DNA from: Proteles cristata cristata
Taxonomy: Eukaryota > Chordata > Mammalia > Carnivora > Hyaenidae
Direction of reading: 5' to 3'
Assembly: GCA_017311185.1 (NCBI GenBank)
Contig: JAESUZ010003531.1
Location: 248,001-312,000, forward strand
Length of the DNA stretch: 64,000 nt
The notes under the pieces were generated by a model. That model ran no database searches. It was not told the DNA's origin and worked only from the letters and a program-made list of their open reading frames with translations. A program made the position numbers and the translations under genes. This document shows positions 36,307 through 48,062 of this stretch, in pieces (the stretch's first letter is position 1; each line of letters starts with the position of its first letter).

Positions 36307-37408
36307 TGCCTGCCAGCGCCTTCACTTCTGCAGAAGTCCTTCAGTGAATTCTGATTTCAGTAACTAACTGTTCCTCCCCAGGCCCCTTTCAAACTGCTCC
36401 GTCCAAGCTGTAATTTTGTGGCCTGTTTGCTGTGTTATCGTTTTAAGGCTGGGGACTCAGCTTCCTATTGCCTAACTCTCCCATAGCCTGGCCTACTGAT
36501 TTTTAGAAGTTATGGGCCCTAAGTCCAGGTAGTTGTAAGCACCCATGAAATTTGGCCTCTTTGATTTTCAAAGTCAAACTGTATGGGACTTTCCCTTGCC
36601 CTTGGGGCTCCCAGGTTGAACAGTCTGTTTCTCTCCCCTATTGTTTCCCTCTCCAACCCTCTTGTGGTCTACATTGTCTACTTTCTCTCCTCATCCTCTT
36701 CCTACCCTTTATGATATGGCCTCTTCTCTACATTTAGTTGTGGATGTTGTGAGACTAGTCTTCTTGTCATTTTCTGTATTGTTTCCACTAATGTAGTGTC
36801 CTCTTATTGTGTCGTGGGACGACGTGAATTTAGGATCCTCCTAGTCTGCCATCTACCCTAGAAGTCTCCAAGACAACTTCATTTTCTGTAATGTGCATTT
36901 TCCTTATGTCAAAATAGAAAGTGAAGAAATGAACCCACAACTATATGGTCAATTATATATGACCAAGCAGGAAAGATATCCAATGAGAAAAAGACAGTGT
37001 CTTCAACAAATGATGATGGGAAAACTGGATGGCAACATGCAAAAGAGTGAAACTGGATGAATTTCTTACACCACAAACAAGAATAAAATCAAAAGGGCTT
37101 AAAGGCCTAAATATAAATAGGAAACCCTTAAATTTGTAGAGAAAGTAACTTTTGACATTGACTATAGCAACTTCTTACTAGATATGTTTTCTAAGACACA
37201 AAAACAAAAGCAAAATAAGCTAGTGGGACTTCATCAATATAAAAAGCTTTTGCATAGTAAAAAATATCAATAAAACTAAAAGGCAACTACAGAACAGAAT
37301 GGGAGAAGATATTTGAAAATAATATATCTGATAAAGTGTTAGAAATAAATGGCACTTGTCACATTCAACACCCAGAAACAAATAATCCATTTTTAAAAAC
37401 GGGAAGAC

Positions 37409-37998
37409 TTTGTGCCAATACCATACTGTCTTGATGATGACAGCTTTGTAGTAGAGGCTAACGTCTGGGATGGTGATACCTACCGTTTTGGTTTTATTTT
37501 TCAGGATTACTTTGGCTATTCGGGGTCTTTTGTGGTTCCATACAAATTTGAGGATGGTTTGTTCTAGTTTTGAGAAGTATGCTGGTGCAATTTTGATTGG
37601 AATTGCATTGAATGTATAGATAGCTTTGGGTAGTAATGACATCTTAACTATATTTATTCTTCCTATCCATGAGCATGGAATGTTTTCCCATTTCTTTGTG
37701 TCTTCTTCAATTTCCTTCATAAATTTTCTATAGTTTTTATCATACAGATCTCTTGTATCCTTGGTTAGGTTTATTCCTAGGTATTTTATGGTTTTTTGTG
37801 CAATTGTGAATGGGATCAGTTTCTTGATTTCTCTTTCTGTTGCTTCATCATTGGTGTATAAAAATGCAACCGATTTCTGTACGTTGATTTTGTACCCTGC
37901 AACTTTGCTGAATTTTTGGATCAGTTCTAGTAGGCTTCTGGTGGAGTCCATCCGGTTTTCTATGTAGAGTATCATGTCATCTGCAAAGAGTGAAATGG
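37409..37998 (-). mobile_element. Internal L1 ORF2 fragment with open RT frame
   Basis: About 590 bp of ORF2 on minus, open throughout, with the catalytic box LFADDMILY, then [13 protein letters not shown] and [16 protein letters not shown] as in active L1s. It has neither a poly-A nor a 3'UTR, which is atypical for retrotransposition. The host L1 lost about 8 bp at the site; GACAT is shared at one joint. Confidence 0.9.
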
Positions 37999-38250
37999 AC
38001 ATTTTTCCAAAGATTTACAGATGGCCAACAGTAATGGAAAGATGCTCAAAATCACTCATCATCAAGGAAATGAAATAAAAACTGCAATGAGATATCACCT
38101 GACAAGGTTCAGAATGACTGAATTGAAAAGCACAAGAATGGACAACTATTGTCAATGATGTGGGGAATACAGTACACTCATGCACTTTTGGTGAGAATGC
38201 AAATTGGTGAAGCCAATATGGCCAAAACTATGGAATTTCTCCAAAAAATT

Positions 38251-39556
38251 ACTATCTTTCCCCATCCTGTTGGTTGCCTTTTAGTTTTGTCGATTGTTTC
38301 CTTTACAGTGCAGAAATATTTAACTTGATGGGTCCCAATATTTCATTTTGGTTTTTGATTTCCTTGCCTTTGGAGATGTGTCAAGTAAGAAATTGCTGTG
38401 GTTGAGGTAAAAGAGATTGTTTCCTTCTTTCTCCACTAGGGTTTTGATGGTTTCCTGTCTAACATTCAGATCCATCATCCATTTTTAGTTTATTTTTGTG
38501 TGTGGTATAAGAAAGTGTTCTACTTTAATTCTTCTGCGTGTTGCTGTCCAGTTCTCCCAGCACCATCTGTTAAAGAGGCTGTCTTTTTTTCATTGGATAC
38601 TCTTTCCTGCTTTGTCAAAGATTAGTTAGCCATACATTTGTGAGTCCAATTCTGGGTTCTCTATTATATTCCATTGGTCTATATGTCTGTTTTTGTCAAT
38701 ACACCCAAAAAATAATCCAGTGAAGAAAGGGGAAGAAGACATGAATAGACATTTTTCAAAAGAAGACATCAAGATGGCCAAGAGACGTGTGAAAAGATGT
38801 GCAACGTCACTCATCATCAGAGAAATATAAATCAAAATCAAACTGAGATGCCACTTCAAACCACTCAGAGTGGCTAAAGTCAACAAAACAGGAGACTATA
38901 GATGCTGGCGAGGATGTGGAGAAATGGGAACCTTCTTGTACTGTTTGTAGGAATGCAAACTGGTGCAGCACCTCTGGAAAACGGTGTGGAGGTTCCTCAA
39001 AAAATTCACAGTAGAACTCCCCTATGACCCAGTAATAGCACTGCTAGGAATTTACCCAGAGGATACAAGAGTGCTGACACATAGGGGCACATGTACCCCA
39101 AGGTTTATAGCAACACTTTCGAGAATAGTCAATTTACAGAAGGAGCTTAAATGTACATCCAATGATGAATGGATAAAGATGTAGTTTAGATATATAATGG
39201 AATACCACTTGGCAATGAGAAAGAATAAAATCTGACCATTTGTTGCAATGTGGATGAAATTGGAGGGTATTATGCTAAGTGAAATAAGTCAGCCAGAGAA
39301 AGACAGATACAGTATGTTTTTACTCATATGTCAATCTTGAGAAACTTAACAGAAGACCATGGGGGAGGGATGGGGGAAAAAGTTACAGGGAGGGAGGTAA
39401 ACCACAAGAGACAGTCAAATAATAAGAATAAGTATAAGGTTGATGGGGGTTGGGGGAGAAGGGAAAGTGGAGGATGGGCATTGAGGAGAGCACTTGTTCA
39501 GATGAGCACTGGATGTTGTATGGAAACCATTTGACAACAAATTATATTAAAAAATA
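38251..39556 (+). mobile_element. 5'-inverted (twin-primed) L1 insertion
   Basis: The 5' part (38251-38696) is inverted ORF2 sequence and the 3' part (38697-39556) is direct ORF2 C-terminus, 3'UTR and A-rich tail. The direct part has [20 protein letters not shown] and LLGIYPEDT. Flanks repeat AAAAAATT (38243-38250, 39557-39564), and the host L1M resumes exactly after it. This is the pattern expected from twin priming. Confidence 0.9.
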
Positions 39557-40145
39557 AAAAAAATTAAAAATAGAATTACCATATGATCCATCAATTCCAC
39601 TGGACATTTACCTTAATAATAAGTAAACACTAATTTTAAAAGATATATGCATCTTTGTGTTTATATCATAACTATTTTCAGTAGCCAAATTATGGAAGCA
39701 ACCCGTGTCCATTGTTAGATGAATGGATAAAATAGATGTCAGATATTCACACAGCGGGATAGTATTCAACCATAAAAAAGAATGAAAGCTTGCCATTTTA
39801 AAAACATGGATGGATCAATAATTTATCATTAAAAATAAAGTAAGTTAGAGAAAGACAAATATCATATGATTTCTGTTATATGTGAAATATAAGAAACTAA
39901 ACAAATGCACAAAGACAAAATAGAAAAGAAACAAAGAAAAGGAAACATAAATATAGATACAGAATTGAATGTTACCAGAGGAGGTGGGTATGGGATTGGT
40001 GAAATATGTGAAGGGGTGTAAGAATACTCTTATTGTAATGAAGATTCAGTAATGTATAGAGTTGCTGAATCACTATATTTTACACCTGAAACTAATATAA
40101 TCTTGTATGTTAACTAACGAAGTTAAAATAAAAACTTAAAAAGCC

Positions 40146-40874
40146 AAAAAAACTTCAATAGAAGTATGCACAGATAAAATAAAAGTTCCCCTTTGTGTAT
40201 GTTTTTATAACATTTGTGGACACATATAATTTTTTCAGCATATTTTACTAAATATATGAACAGGAAATTATTGTAACCTTACACAAGTCATTCTGAATTA
40301 CAGAACAAAAATTTTGCCTTTGAAACAAATTCATAGTTCAGCACATTTTAACACGGTCAATAGAAAAAGGAAAGGTAAATTTACAGGCCAGCATATTCAT
40401 TAGCATATACACAAATCTACCAAATGAAATATAAAGTGAAAAATATGTATATGTTAAATTTTAGAAATGCATTGTCCAGTTTTAGAACTGAGTGAGCTGT
40501 TGTATGTTACTTTTTTTCCAGTTTTTGAATCTTCTAGTTCCTGTAATTCAAATAAAACTTTTTCAAGATATTAGCATAATACAAACTAAAGTGAACTAAA
40601 GGAAAACCCACTAAAGACAACAAATATTTCCAAGATAGATTAGGTTGGCACTAAACAACTTTCTAGAGTCTGTAGAAATGTAAAAATAGCTAAATTTAGA
40701 GACGGGTAAACATATAATTTCCAGTTACACATGATAATAGCAAAACGTTCAATAGACACACACAAATAATGACACACAAGAAAAAAACAGGAAAGTATAT
40801 CTGAAAGGGACAAAATAATTGACATAAGTTATTTTTGAAGGAGCATAAGATATGAAGTGACGAGACAGAGACTT
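40146..40874. other. AT-rich noncoding stretch
   Basis: No gene or known repeat recognised. Confidence 0.55.
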
Positions 40875-40890
40875 AAAAGCAACAAACCCA

Positions 40891-41100
40891 GGGCGCCTGG
40901 GTGGCTCAGTCAGTTAAGCGTTCAACTTCGGCTCAGGTCAAGCTCTCACGGTTTGTGGGTTCGAGTCCCGAGTCGGGCTCTATGCTGACACCTAGCTCAG
41001 AGCATGGAGGATGTTTCAGATACTGTGTCTCCCTTTCTCTGACCGTCCCCTGCTCATGCTCTGTCTCTCTCAAAAATAAATAAAACATTAAAAAAAATTA
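40891..41100 (+). mobile_element. SINEC_Fc-type SINE
   Basis: Perfect 16-bp TSD AAAAGCAACAAACCCA at 40875-40890 and 41101-41116. Confidence 0.97.
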
Positions 41101-41116
41101 AAAAGCAACAAACCCA

Positions 41117-41600
41117 AAACATGATCAAATTGTAACAAAAATATGGAAAAAATAAATCAGAACAATGATATATGCATAAAATTATACAAATGAAATTATG
41201 CAATTATGAAATTGAATCAAATGAAATTCTAGAGGTGAAAAGCATAAAAACTGAAATCAATAATTCAGTAGTAAGTTCAACGGTAGATTTGGACAGAAGA
41301 AAGAATCTGAAAACATGAAGATAAGATCATTGAAATAACTGAATCTGGGTACCGGAATGAAACATGGAGAGAAATGATTAGAGACACAGCAATCTATGAA
41401 ATTCTATCAAGTAGACCAGTCTACACATTATAAGAACCGAGGGGAAAGGAAAAAGAGAGAGGGAGAGAGAGATGGCCAGGCAGAATATTTGAAAAAAATA
41501 AAAAGCCATTTTTTCTACATTTGATAAAATACATGGTTTTAAGTTTTGAAAAATTGTAAATACCCCCATACAGGATAGACCTAGAGATTCAAATCATTGT
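41117..41600 (+). mobile_element. Old L1M ORF1 fragment
   Basis: The order GAGGTGAAAAGCATAAAAAC, then GTTCAACGGTAGATTTGG and GAAGATAAGATCATTGAAAT follows the L1M ORF1 coiled-coil region. Heavily decayed. Confidence 0.6.
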
Positions 41601-41828
41601 TTTTGTAGTAGACAAATGTTTTAGATGCACGTTTATTGTTCACAAGAACAGATTGATAGAAGTGCAAATGAGAGTTTGAAGGGAATTCCATGTCACATAT
41701 AGGCTTCTTCCACTGAGATTAAACATAAAACAGCATTCTTTAAAGTCTTTTCTGCATGTCTTTAAGTATTTGTTGAACTGGAATAGTTAATGGAGAGTAA
41801 CCAAAAACTTAAAAAATTAACCTGTATA

Positions 41829-42040
41829 GGGGTGCCTGGGTGGCTCAGTCGGTTAAGCATCCAACTTCGGCTCAGGTCATGATCTCATGGTTTGTGGGTC
41901 TAAGCCCCACATAGGGCTCCGTGTTGACAGCTCAGAGCCTGGAGCCTGCTTCAGATTCTGTGTCTCTCTCTCCCTCTCTCTCTGACCCTCCCCTGCTCTC
42001 TCTGTCTCTCTCTTAGAAATAAAAATACAAATAAAAAATT
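41829..42040 (+). mobile_element. SINEC_Fc-type SINE
   Basis: CTCAGTCGG / CTTCGGCTCAGG variant with the GACAGCTCAGAGCC body; flanks share TAACCTGTATA-like sequence. It lies about 280 bp upstream of the OR14-like relic. Confidence 0.94.
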
Positions 42041-42322
42041 TTAAGCTGTATAAAAATACAAGTGACTTTTCATATAAGGGGTTTCTTAAATTCCTCAACA
42101 CAGACAGTACGTTTATCTGAAAATATAAAATGTCTCAAAATAAATTTGAGGTTTCTAGTTGTTAAATAATTATGAACAGTTGTCAAGGGAATGGGATATT
42201 TCTGGTTTACAAAAAAAGTTATCTAAACTGGGATCTTAATTGAAATGTTGGTTCATCTTGATGGTACCACATTTCTTTTTCCTAGTTTATCTTCTTCAGC
42301 TGAAGGAACCTCCACACTGGAG

Positions 42323-43232
42323 ATGGCCAACACCACTAATATGCCAGACTTCATCTTCATTAGATTCTCATAGATTTGTGAGCTTCAAATCTTACCTGCT
42401 ACTCTATTCTTATTGACCTAGATGACATCTCTAATGAAAATACTCTCATCATCACCCTAAATGCTCTGACCACAATCTTTTCATTCTTTGTACTTTTTCC
42501 TGAAGTAATTCCCACATTTAGATTACCTTCTAAATCTGACACTGTACCCAAATCTATTATTAATCCAATAACACCACCAAGGGCCATCTCTTTTCTGCTG
42601 TGTGTCACAGAGGAGTTTGTGTTGCTTTAAATGTCATGTTCACAAATGGTCTTACTTACAGTGATTACCTATGACCACCATCTGGCCATGTGCCATTGCT
42701 TACATTATGAGGTCATCATAAAGAGGAAGTCCTGTGTGCACCTAGCAGCAGCTTTTGGCTTAGTGGAGACATAAGCGGGGTCATGTACACCTTCTTATTA
42801 ACCTTTTTCAGCTTCCTCTTACAATTTTTTGTGATGTTTCTTCCTCCATGAAGATGTCATGCTTTGCCACATATATTGTAAAACTTGTTACAACTGCAAT
42901 ATTTTCTAGGTCTTAGGTATTTTATTCCCTTCACAGTCCTACACTTATGTATTTCTGACCATGTTGAGAACCCTACCAGCACAGGGTATATAAAAAAAAT
43001 ATTTTCCACCCCTCTGCCTCATCTCTTAACCATAACCTTATTTTTTTCTCAACTGCCAGTGAACACTATTTGAGACTCAAGTCAGAAATTTCATCTTTTC
43101 TGGACCTTTGACTGTCTTTTATATACTCTGTGGTGCCCCTCCAACTCTAAATCTCATGATTTACAGCTTTAGAAATACAGATATCAAAGATGCTTTAAGA
43201 AGGGTAATTTTGGACAAAATCTTGTCATATAA
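42323..43232 (+). pseudogene. Olfactory receptor pseudogene, OR14-like
   Basis: This is a decayed OR gene. The start reads MANTTNMPDFIFIRFS and then hits TAG at codon 17; a further in-frame TAG and several frameshifts follow. Across the frames one can still read TVPKSIINPITPPRAISF, a TM3 end ITYDHHLAMCHCLHYE (the DRY-like Arg is now His), CVHLAAA, FCDVSSSMKMSC and a C-terminal LMIYSFRNTDIKDALRR. These match the layout of OR14 receptors (start MAN-T, TVPKSI, HYE after TM3). Total span is near the normal 930-950 bp, so it decayed in place by point changes and small indels rather than by truncation. Family assignment is from remembered motifs; the OR identity itself is secure. Confidence 0.88.
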
Positions 43233-43275
43233 GTCTGGTCTTTCTTGTATATGATATTTACTATTGATACTTAAG

Positions 43276-43487
43276 TAGATTTATTTTTTAAGTATATTTA
43301 TTTATTTGAGCGATACAGAGACAGTGCAAGTGGGGAAAGGGGAGAGAGAGGTAGAAAGAATCCCACCCAGGCTCCACACTGCCAGTGCAGAGCCCAGCAT
43401 AGAACTATAACTCACAAACTGTGAGATCATGATGTACGCTGAAACCAAGACTTGGAAACTTAACTGACTAAACTACCCAGGTGTGCC
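43276..43487 (-). mobile_element. Carnivore SINE, old
   Basis: Diverged SINE on minus; imperfect TSD TTAAGTAGATTT / TTAACTAGATTT. Confidence 0.88.
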
Positions 43488-44686
43488 TTAACTAGATTTC
43501 AAATATAGCTGATATATCGTTTTGGATTCATCTAGCATGGTCACAAATGTAGAATAATGCCTGTGTGTAACTTCACATTGAAATGTATCTGTTGCCTGAA
43601 TCATATCGAATTTTGTTATCTGGTCTCAGCATGTCCATTGTTCTTTGGATTTCTTTTGAAGACTGCTAATTACTTTTTTTTCCTTCTTCTTCTTTTCCTT
43701 TTACTTTATTCATAGCATGTAGGTCAGGTTAGGTTGTTTTGTTTTGTTTGTTTTGTTTTTTGTTTTCTCCCTGTAAAGTTAACTTTGTCCAGAATGACAA
43801 AAAATCTGATAAGCTAGGGGCTTATTTATTTCAGTCATATGCTTGGAAGACATATTTATGTAACAACTCAAATGTCTAGTGTTGTCCTTTTATTGTGTTC
43901 TCTAAATCTGTTAATTCAACTTTGACTTTGACTCCATTAACTACTTCGTATCTAATTAGGATAATCTTTGAAATGATATAGAATTTGGCAAGAGAGACAG
44001 GAATGGGTCAGTCAGTATATATTCATAAAAATATTGAGTATTTTCAATTGGTTATCTGGAAGGCATAGAGTAGAAAAAATAAAACTCCAGGTTATGTTCT
44101 CAGAAGAGATACTAATGAATTCACTATTTAAATTATTTATAAGAATCATTTGACCCCAGTAGTTGAACAGACTATCCAGTGGGCCTTGTAAGTGCATGCG
44201 ATATAGATTGTGAGTTAGCTTAAGGACTTAAGTAGAACCTTCTGAAGGCACTGAATCATGTAGAGTAGCACCATTCAGGAGACATTCTTCAGTGATGAAA
44301 ATGTGGCTAGTGTAATGGCAGACATAAGGTTTTAATTTAATTTATTTTCAACTAATTTAAATTTAAATAGTCACACATGGAATTTGGCCACCAAAGTGGA
44401 CATTCACAGATTTGGAATAAAATGATAACATACATTTCCCAAGTTCTAATATCAAATAATACAATAAGCCTTACATACTTTACTTTTTTGTTATGTTTTC
44501 TGAAAAACCGTTCTAATTTCAGCCATTAGTCTACAGAAAACAGTAGATGATGATGATTGGCTCATATTTACCTCAAAGAGTGAAATCTGTCTAACCAGCA
44601 ACCTGAAACTACAGTGAGATCTTTAGGAACAAGAAGTAAAGGGATTTGTTTAAGATGCCTGTTTTCATTACGAAAGAAATAAAGGA
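43488..44686. other. AT-rich noncoding DNA between OR relic and SINE
   Basis: No gene seen. A T-rich/TTTTG stretch lies at 43675-43770. Confidence 0.5.
44236..44425. repeat. Ancient interspersed repeat, family not named
   Basis: The order AAATGTGGCTAGTG, TTAATTTAATTTATTTT, AATTTAAATTTAAATAG and TTGGCCACC resembles a common ancient mammalian repeat whose ends read TGTCCAAT. Name withheld because I cannot check it. Confidence 0.35.
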
Positions 44687-44895
44687 GGGGCGCCTGGGTG
44701 GCTTAGTCGGTTAAGCGTCCGACTTTCGCTTAGGTCATGATCTCGCGGTTCGTGGGTACAAGCCCCTCGTCAGGCTCTGTGCTGGCTGCCGGTTCAGAGC
44801 CCGGAGCCTGTTTCAGAGTCTGTGACTCCCTCTCTCTCTGACCCTCCCCTGCTCTCTCTCTCTCTCCTAGAAATAAATAAAATATTTAAAAAAAG
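44687..44895 (+). mobile_element. Young SINEC_Fc-type SINE
   Basis: TTAGTCGG / TTTCGCTTAGG variant; flanks share GAAAGAAA-type A/G-rich sequence, so the TSD is hard to bound. Confidence 0.94.
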
Positions 44896-45147
44896 AAACA
44901 AAGAAAGAAAGTCTTATTGAATATTTTTATAAATCTATTATGTGTTGATTTATGCTATGTTAAATCATTAATAATTGACAAAAAAAGAAACAATTGAAAA
45001 AAATTTTTGCCCAATTTCAAGGAAAAGCCTGGGAGAAAAAGTTATTACCTGTCCAAGGTTTTTACGTATTCATCAGAGCCTATAAAAATGCTAATGAGTT
45101 TATAATAAAAATAGCTACATCAAATGATTAAACATTTATAATATCTT

Positions 45148-45247
45148 TTATTTTATTTTTTAAAGCTCTACACCCATTGTGGGGCTTGAACTCACCACCC
45201 TGAGATCAAAAGTCACATGTTGTACCAACTGAGTCAGACAGATGTCT
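45148..45247 (-). mobile_element. Old, 3'-short carnivore SINE
   Basis: About 100 bp: AAGCTCTACACCCATTGTGG, GAGATCAAAAGTCACATG and CCAACTGAGTCAGAC on plus are the reverse of the older CAN-SINE form. The CT-rich part is absent. Confidence 0.75.
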
Positions 45248-47641
45248 CTATAATGTTTTTAAAATTACATTTGATATAACTGGTTTCGCTTATAAGAGCA
45301 TTACGGTAAAACTTTAAAATTTGTTTCTGTTGAAGACAAAAAGAATAAGACTGTACTATGTTAAAAATGATAAACAGGACGCTTTTTGCATTCTGAAGAA
45401 ATTCTTGATTATTAAAACAGTAAAAACTAAAACTTCAATTTTTCCCTGATGTGTTTTAGCCAGTGTAAGTACAGTAATATATTGTGAATTTAAGTGGTCT
45501 CACTTTTCCTATAAGAAACAAAGACTGTGTTATGTAAACCCCAACCAGAAGTAGTTAAAGTTAACATCATGTCACTTTGTTTTCATAATGAGTAAGCAAG
45601 TACCAAACACTTACTTTACAAAATTATCTATAAAATAAATAAATGACACAAAAGAAAATTTAGCCAAAGGAAAACATTTCAATCACAATCAATACAAAAC
45701 AAGACACGTAAAAATTTTAAACAGAGAAATTCATTTAAATTTATTATTGAATGCGAGAGAGATAAAACCATGACTTAACCAGAACATTTTAGGAAATAAC
45801 CTCGTGTATTAATTTAAGCTGTGTTTACAAGATGTCATATCATATTAGTAAAATTATGTATTAGGTTAAACCATATACATGATAACGTTTTCTGATTTTT
45901 TTCAAAAAATGGTCATTTCATGTAATTCAATATAATACATGCTTAGGAAGTGGATATACAGTGAAAGAATTTTGACAAGCATAATAGAAAATGACTAGAT
46001 TTCCTTAAAATGAATGTTAATTGAAATCTGGATATTCATCTCTTATGATGAGATTCATGAGAAAGAGAGAGAGAGAGGAGAAAGAGGAGAATTATAGAAA
46101 AGATTTAAATTGCTTTAGAGAAAGTGTAAATCACCCTGAAAAGATTGACAGTAAAAATCGGGACTTCAAAATGCTTCTCAACAGAGTTTAGAAGGAAATG
46201 GGGAGCATGCTATTGGAATCTGTCTTTAGGTGAATTCTTGATATGTAGTCCAGAATGTGTTTTTGTCAATTACATAAAGGGCAGAACTCAGACATAAAGG
46301 GCAGAACTCAGACATAATGGACTTGAATATTTAAGGACCTTTCCAAGCAGTTTCTAAGTTGCCTCCAGGTTTATTCTGGTTGCTTATAGGATAATGTGAA
46401 ATAAAAGAGATAACTCAAGGGATTACAATGCTAAACAACAACAACAAAAAAAACCCCAAAACCAAACAAACAAACAAAAAGTAAAAAACACCAGGCCCTT
46501 AATAAAGGAAATTATCAGTCTATGCACACAGTGAAAGATGCAAAAATTCAGAAATATCCACTGTAAAGATGATACTGGGTAACAGCTGAATGAATGGTTG
46601 TACTACCTTTTGTTAAAACCCTCTCAGAATCAAAAAATCACCCAATTCACAGGGAAGTAAAGGTAGTCCTTACAGAACCTTTCTTTTTTTTTGTTCTTTC
46701 TTTCTCCTCTCCCCCCCTCCTCCCCTTATAGACCTCTTTAACCAAGAGTCTTCCTCTTGGAAGTTTAAGAACCTGTATCTCACCAATCTCAACAGAAGCC
46801 AAAAATAGATGAGACCTTGCCTCTGGAATCTCCTGTATTTTAGATTTTGGTGTATTTTATATTGGTGAAATTAGTTTTCTGTTAGGTCAAAGAAATTCTT
46901 TACATTTAGTGTGTCAGCTTGTTCTTACTGTAATGTAACAACTTTTAAGCTCTTTACATACTGAGCTCAAACTCAAAGCCTGTAAATTTTATTACAAGAT
47001 TATAATAAGTAAAGTACTAAAGCACTGGTGCAAGATTCATAAATTTGAGAAATGCCATACAATGGATTGGTCAGAGAGACCACACACATACATATAAAAG
47101 TTCTAAGAGACAGTTGACAATGCACAAAGGAGAAACAATAAACTTTTCAATAAATGATGATGTATTACATATACACACACACTCATACCCCAATATAAAT
47201 AAAAGAAAAATTAATTTCTATATATATCCAAATCCCAGCATCTTAACAACTAAATAACATTGAAGATTTTTATGTTTCTTCATAAACAAGACAGAAGTTC
47301 ACTATATCTATTTTTCTAACATGCATTGTAATTATTAACCAACGTAGTCCAACTTAACATACAAATAATACAAATTGGAAATAAATTAGGAAATATATTT
47401 TATTTGCTTTGATATGAGTATACACTCAGGATCAATCAAAACCCAATATCAAAAGTGATATAAAAAATAGAGTCCTTCCTTTGGTTAATGTTCTTGTAAA
47501 ATATTTTTAGTCATTTCCAATGTAATAAATTTTGTCAATCATATCTGAAGATTATTAGACACATTAGGATTGGTAGGATTTGCAGGATAGCTATTGCTAT
47601 CTATAGAATCTACAACATTTCTGAAAGTAAGAATAATATAC
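45248..47641. other. AT-rich noncoding DNA
   Basis: No gene recognised in about 2.4 kb. It includes a 20-bp tandem duplication (46272-46311), a GA-rich tract (46060-46090), an A-rich tract (46435-46482) and a pyrimidine tract (46681-46730). Confidence 0.5.
46272..46320. repeat. 20-bp tandem duplication
   Basis: Unit ACATAAAGGGCAGAACTCAG at 46272-46291 is repeated exactly at 46292-46311, then partly. Confidence 0.95.
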
Positions 47642-47653
47642 TCAAAATTATTT

Positions 47654-47869
47654 TTTTTAATGTTTTTTATTTATTTTTAGGAGAGAGAGAGAGACAGCGT
47701 GAGCAGGGGAGGGTCAGAGAGAAAGGGAGTCACAGGCTGAAACAGGCTTCAGGCTCTGAGCTGGCAGTCAGCACAGAGCCCGACGCGGGGCTCGAACCCA
47801 CGAACCGCGAGATCATGACCTAAGCGAAAGTCGGACGCTTAACCGACTAAGCCACCCAGGCGCCCCTAG
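47654..47869 (-). mobile_element. SINEC_Fc-type SINE, young, downstream of the intact OR
   Basis: A complete tRNA-Lys-derived SINE with almost consensus head (A and B boxes), CT-rich middle and AATAAATAAA-type tail on this strand. It is flanked by a perfect 12-bp TSD TCAAAATTATTT at 47642-47653 and 47870-47881. It lies about 190 bp past the OR stop codon in the same orientation, so its AATAAA could serve the OR transcript. Confidence 0.95.
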
Positions 47870-48062
47870 TCAAAATTATTTGGTAACAATTTTTCTAGGT
47901 AATAGTTTATGGATTTTCTTGCTATACACAAAGTGATAATTTACCAAAGAACTTATCAGTAGGCATTTCAATCACAAAATGAAAGTGCAAATGAGAAGTA
48001 ATTAATAAAATCTTTTACTCCCCTATGTGTTTACCTGAAAAGTTTCCACACCTTGAAATGTG

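Larger units (their letters stand above)
25865..36875 (-). mobile_element. Old L1M host element, nearly complete but split by later insertions
   Basis: The pieces are 25865-29790 and 35536-36875. Read on minus: 5' end near 36870 with GTAGATGGCAGACTAGG (L1 promoter start), 5'UTR to about 35900, ORF1 (35680-35540 and 29560-28430), ORF2 endonuclease (28200-27200) and ORF2 C-terminus plus 3'UTR (27190-25865). An internal deletion of the RT is evident at about 27180, where the C-terminal part joins directly to the linker region. Hosts a plus-strand L1 (29790-35535) and several SINEs. Confidence 0.8.
36928..40145 (+). mobile_element. Old L1M on plus, ORF2 C-terminus and 3'UTR, with two L1 insertions
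   Basis: Host pieces are 36928-37408, 38000-38250 and 39565-40145. Together they read the L1 ORF2 C-terminal third and a 3'UTR ending in the L1M signature ACACCTGAAACTAATATAA before an A-rich tail. It is 5'-truncated near 36928. Continuity across each insert is clear from conserved sequence on both sides. Confidence 0.85.

Noticed and set aside
37220..38002. 260-codon minus-strand ORF as a possible reverse-transcriptase gene
   Set aside because: Only 37409-37998 is L1 ORF2; the rest is read through the antisense of the host L1. No 5' or 3' parts, so it is a fragment.
47045..47257. 70-codon plus-strand ORF
   Set aside because: AT-rich sequence with His/Thr from ACACAC stretches; no family features.
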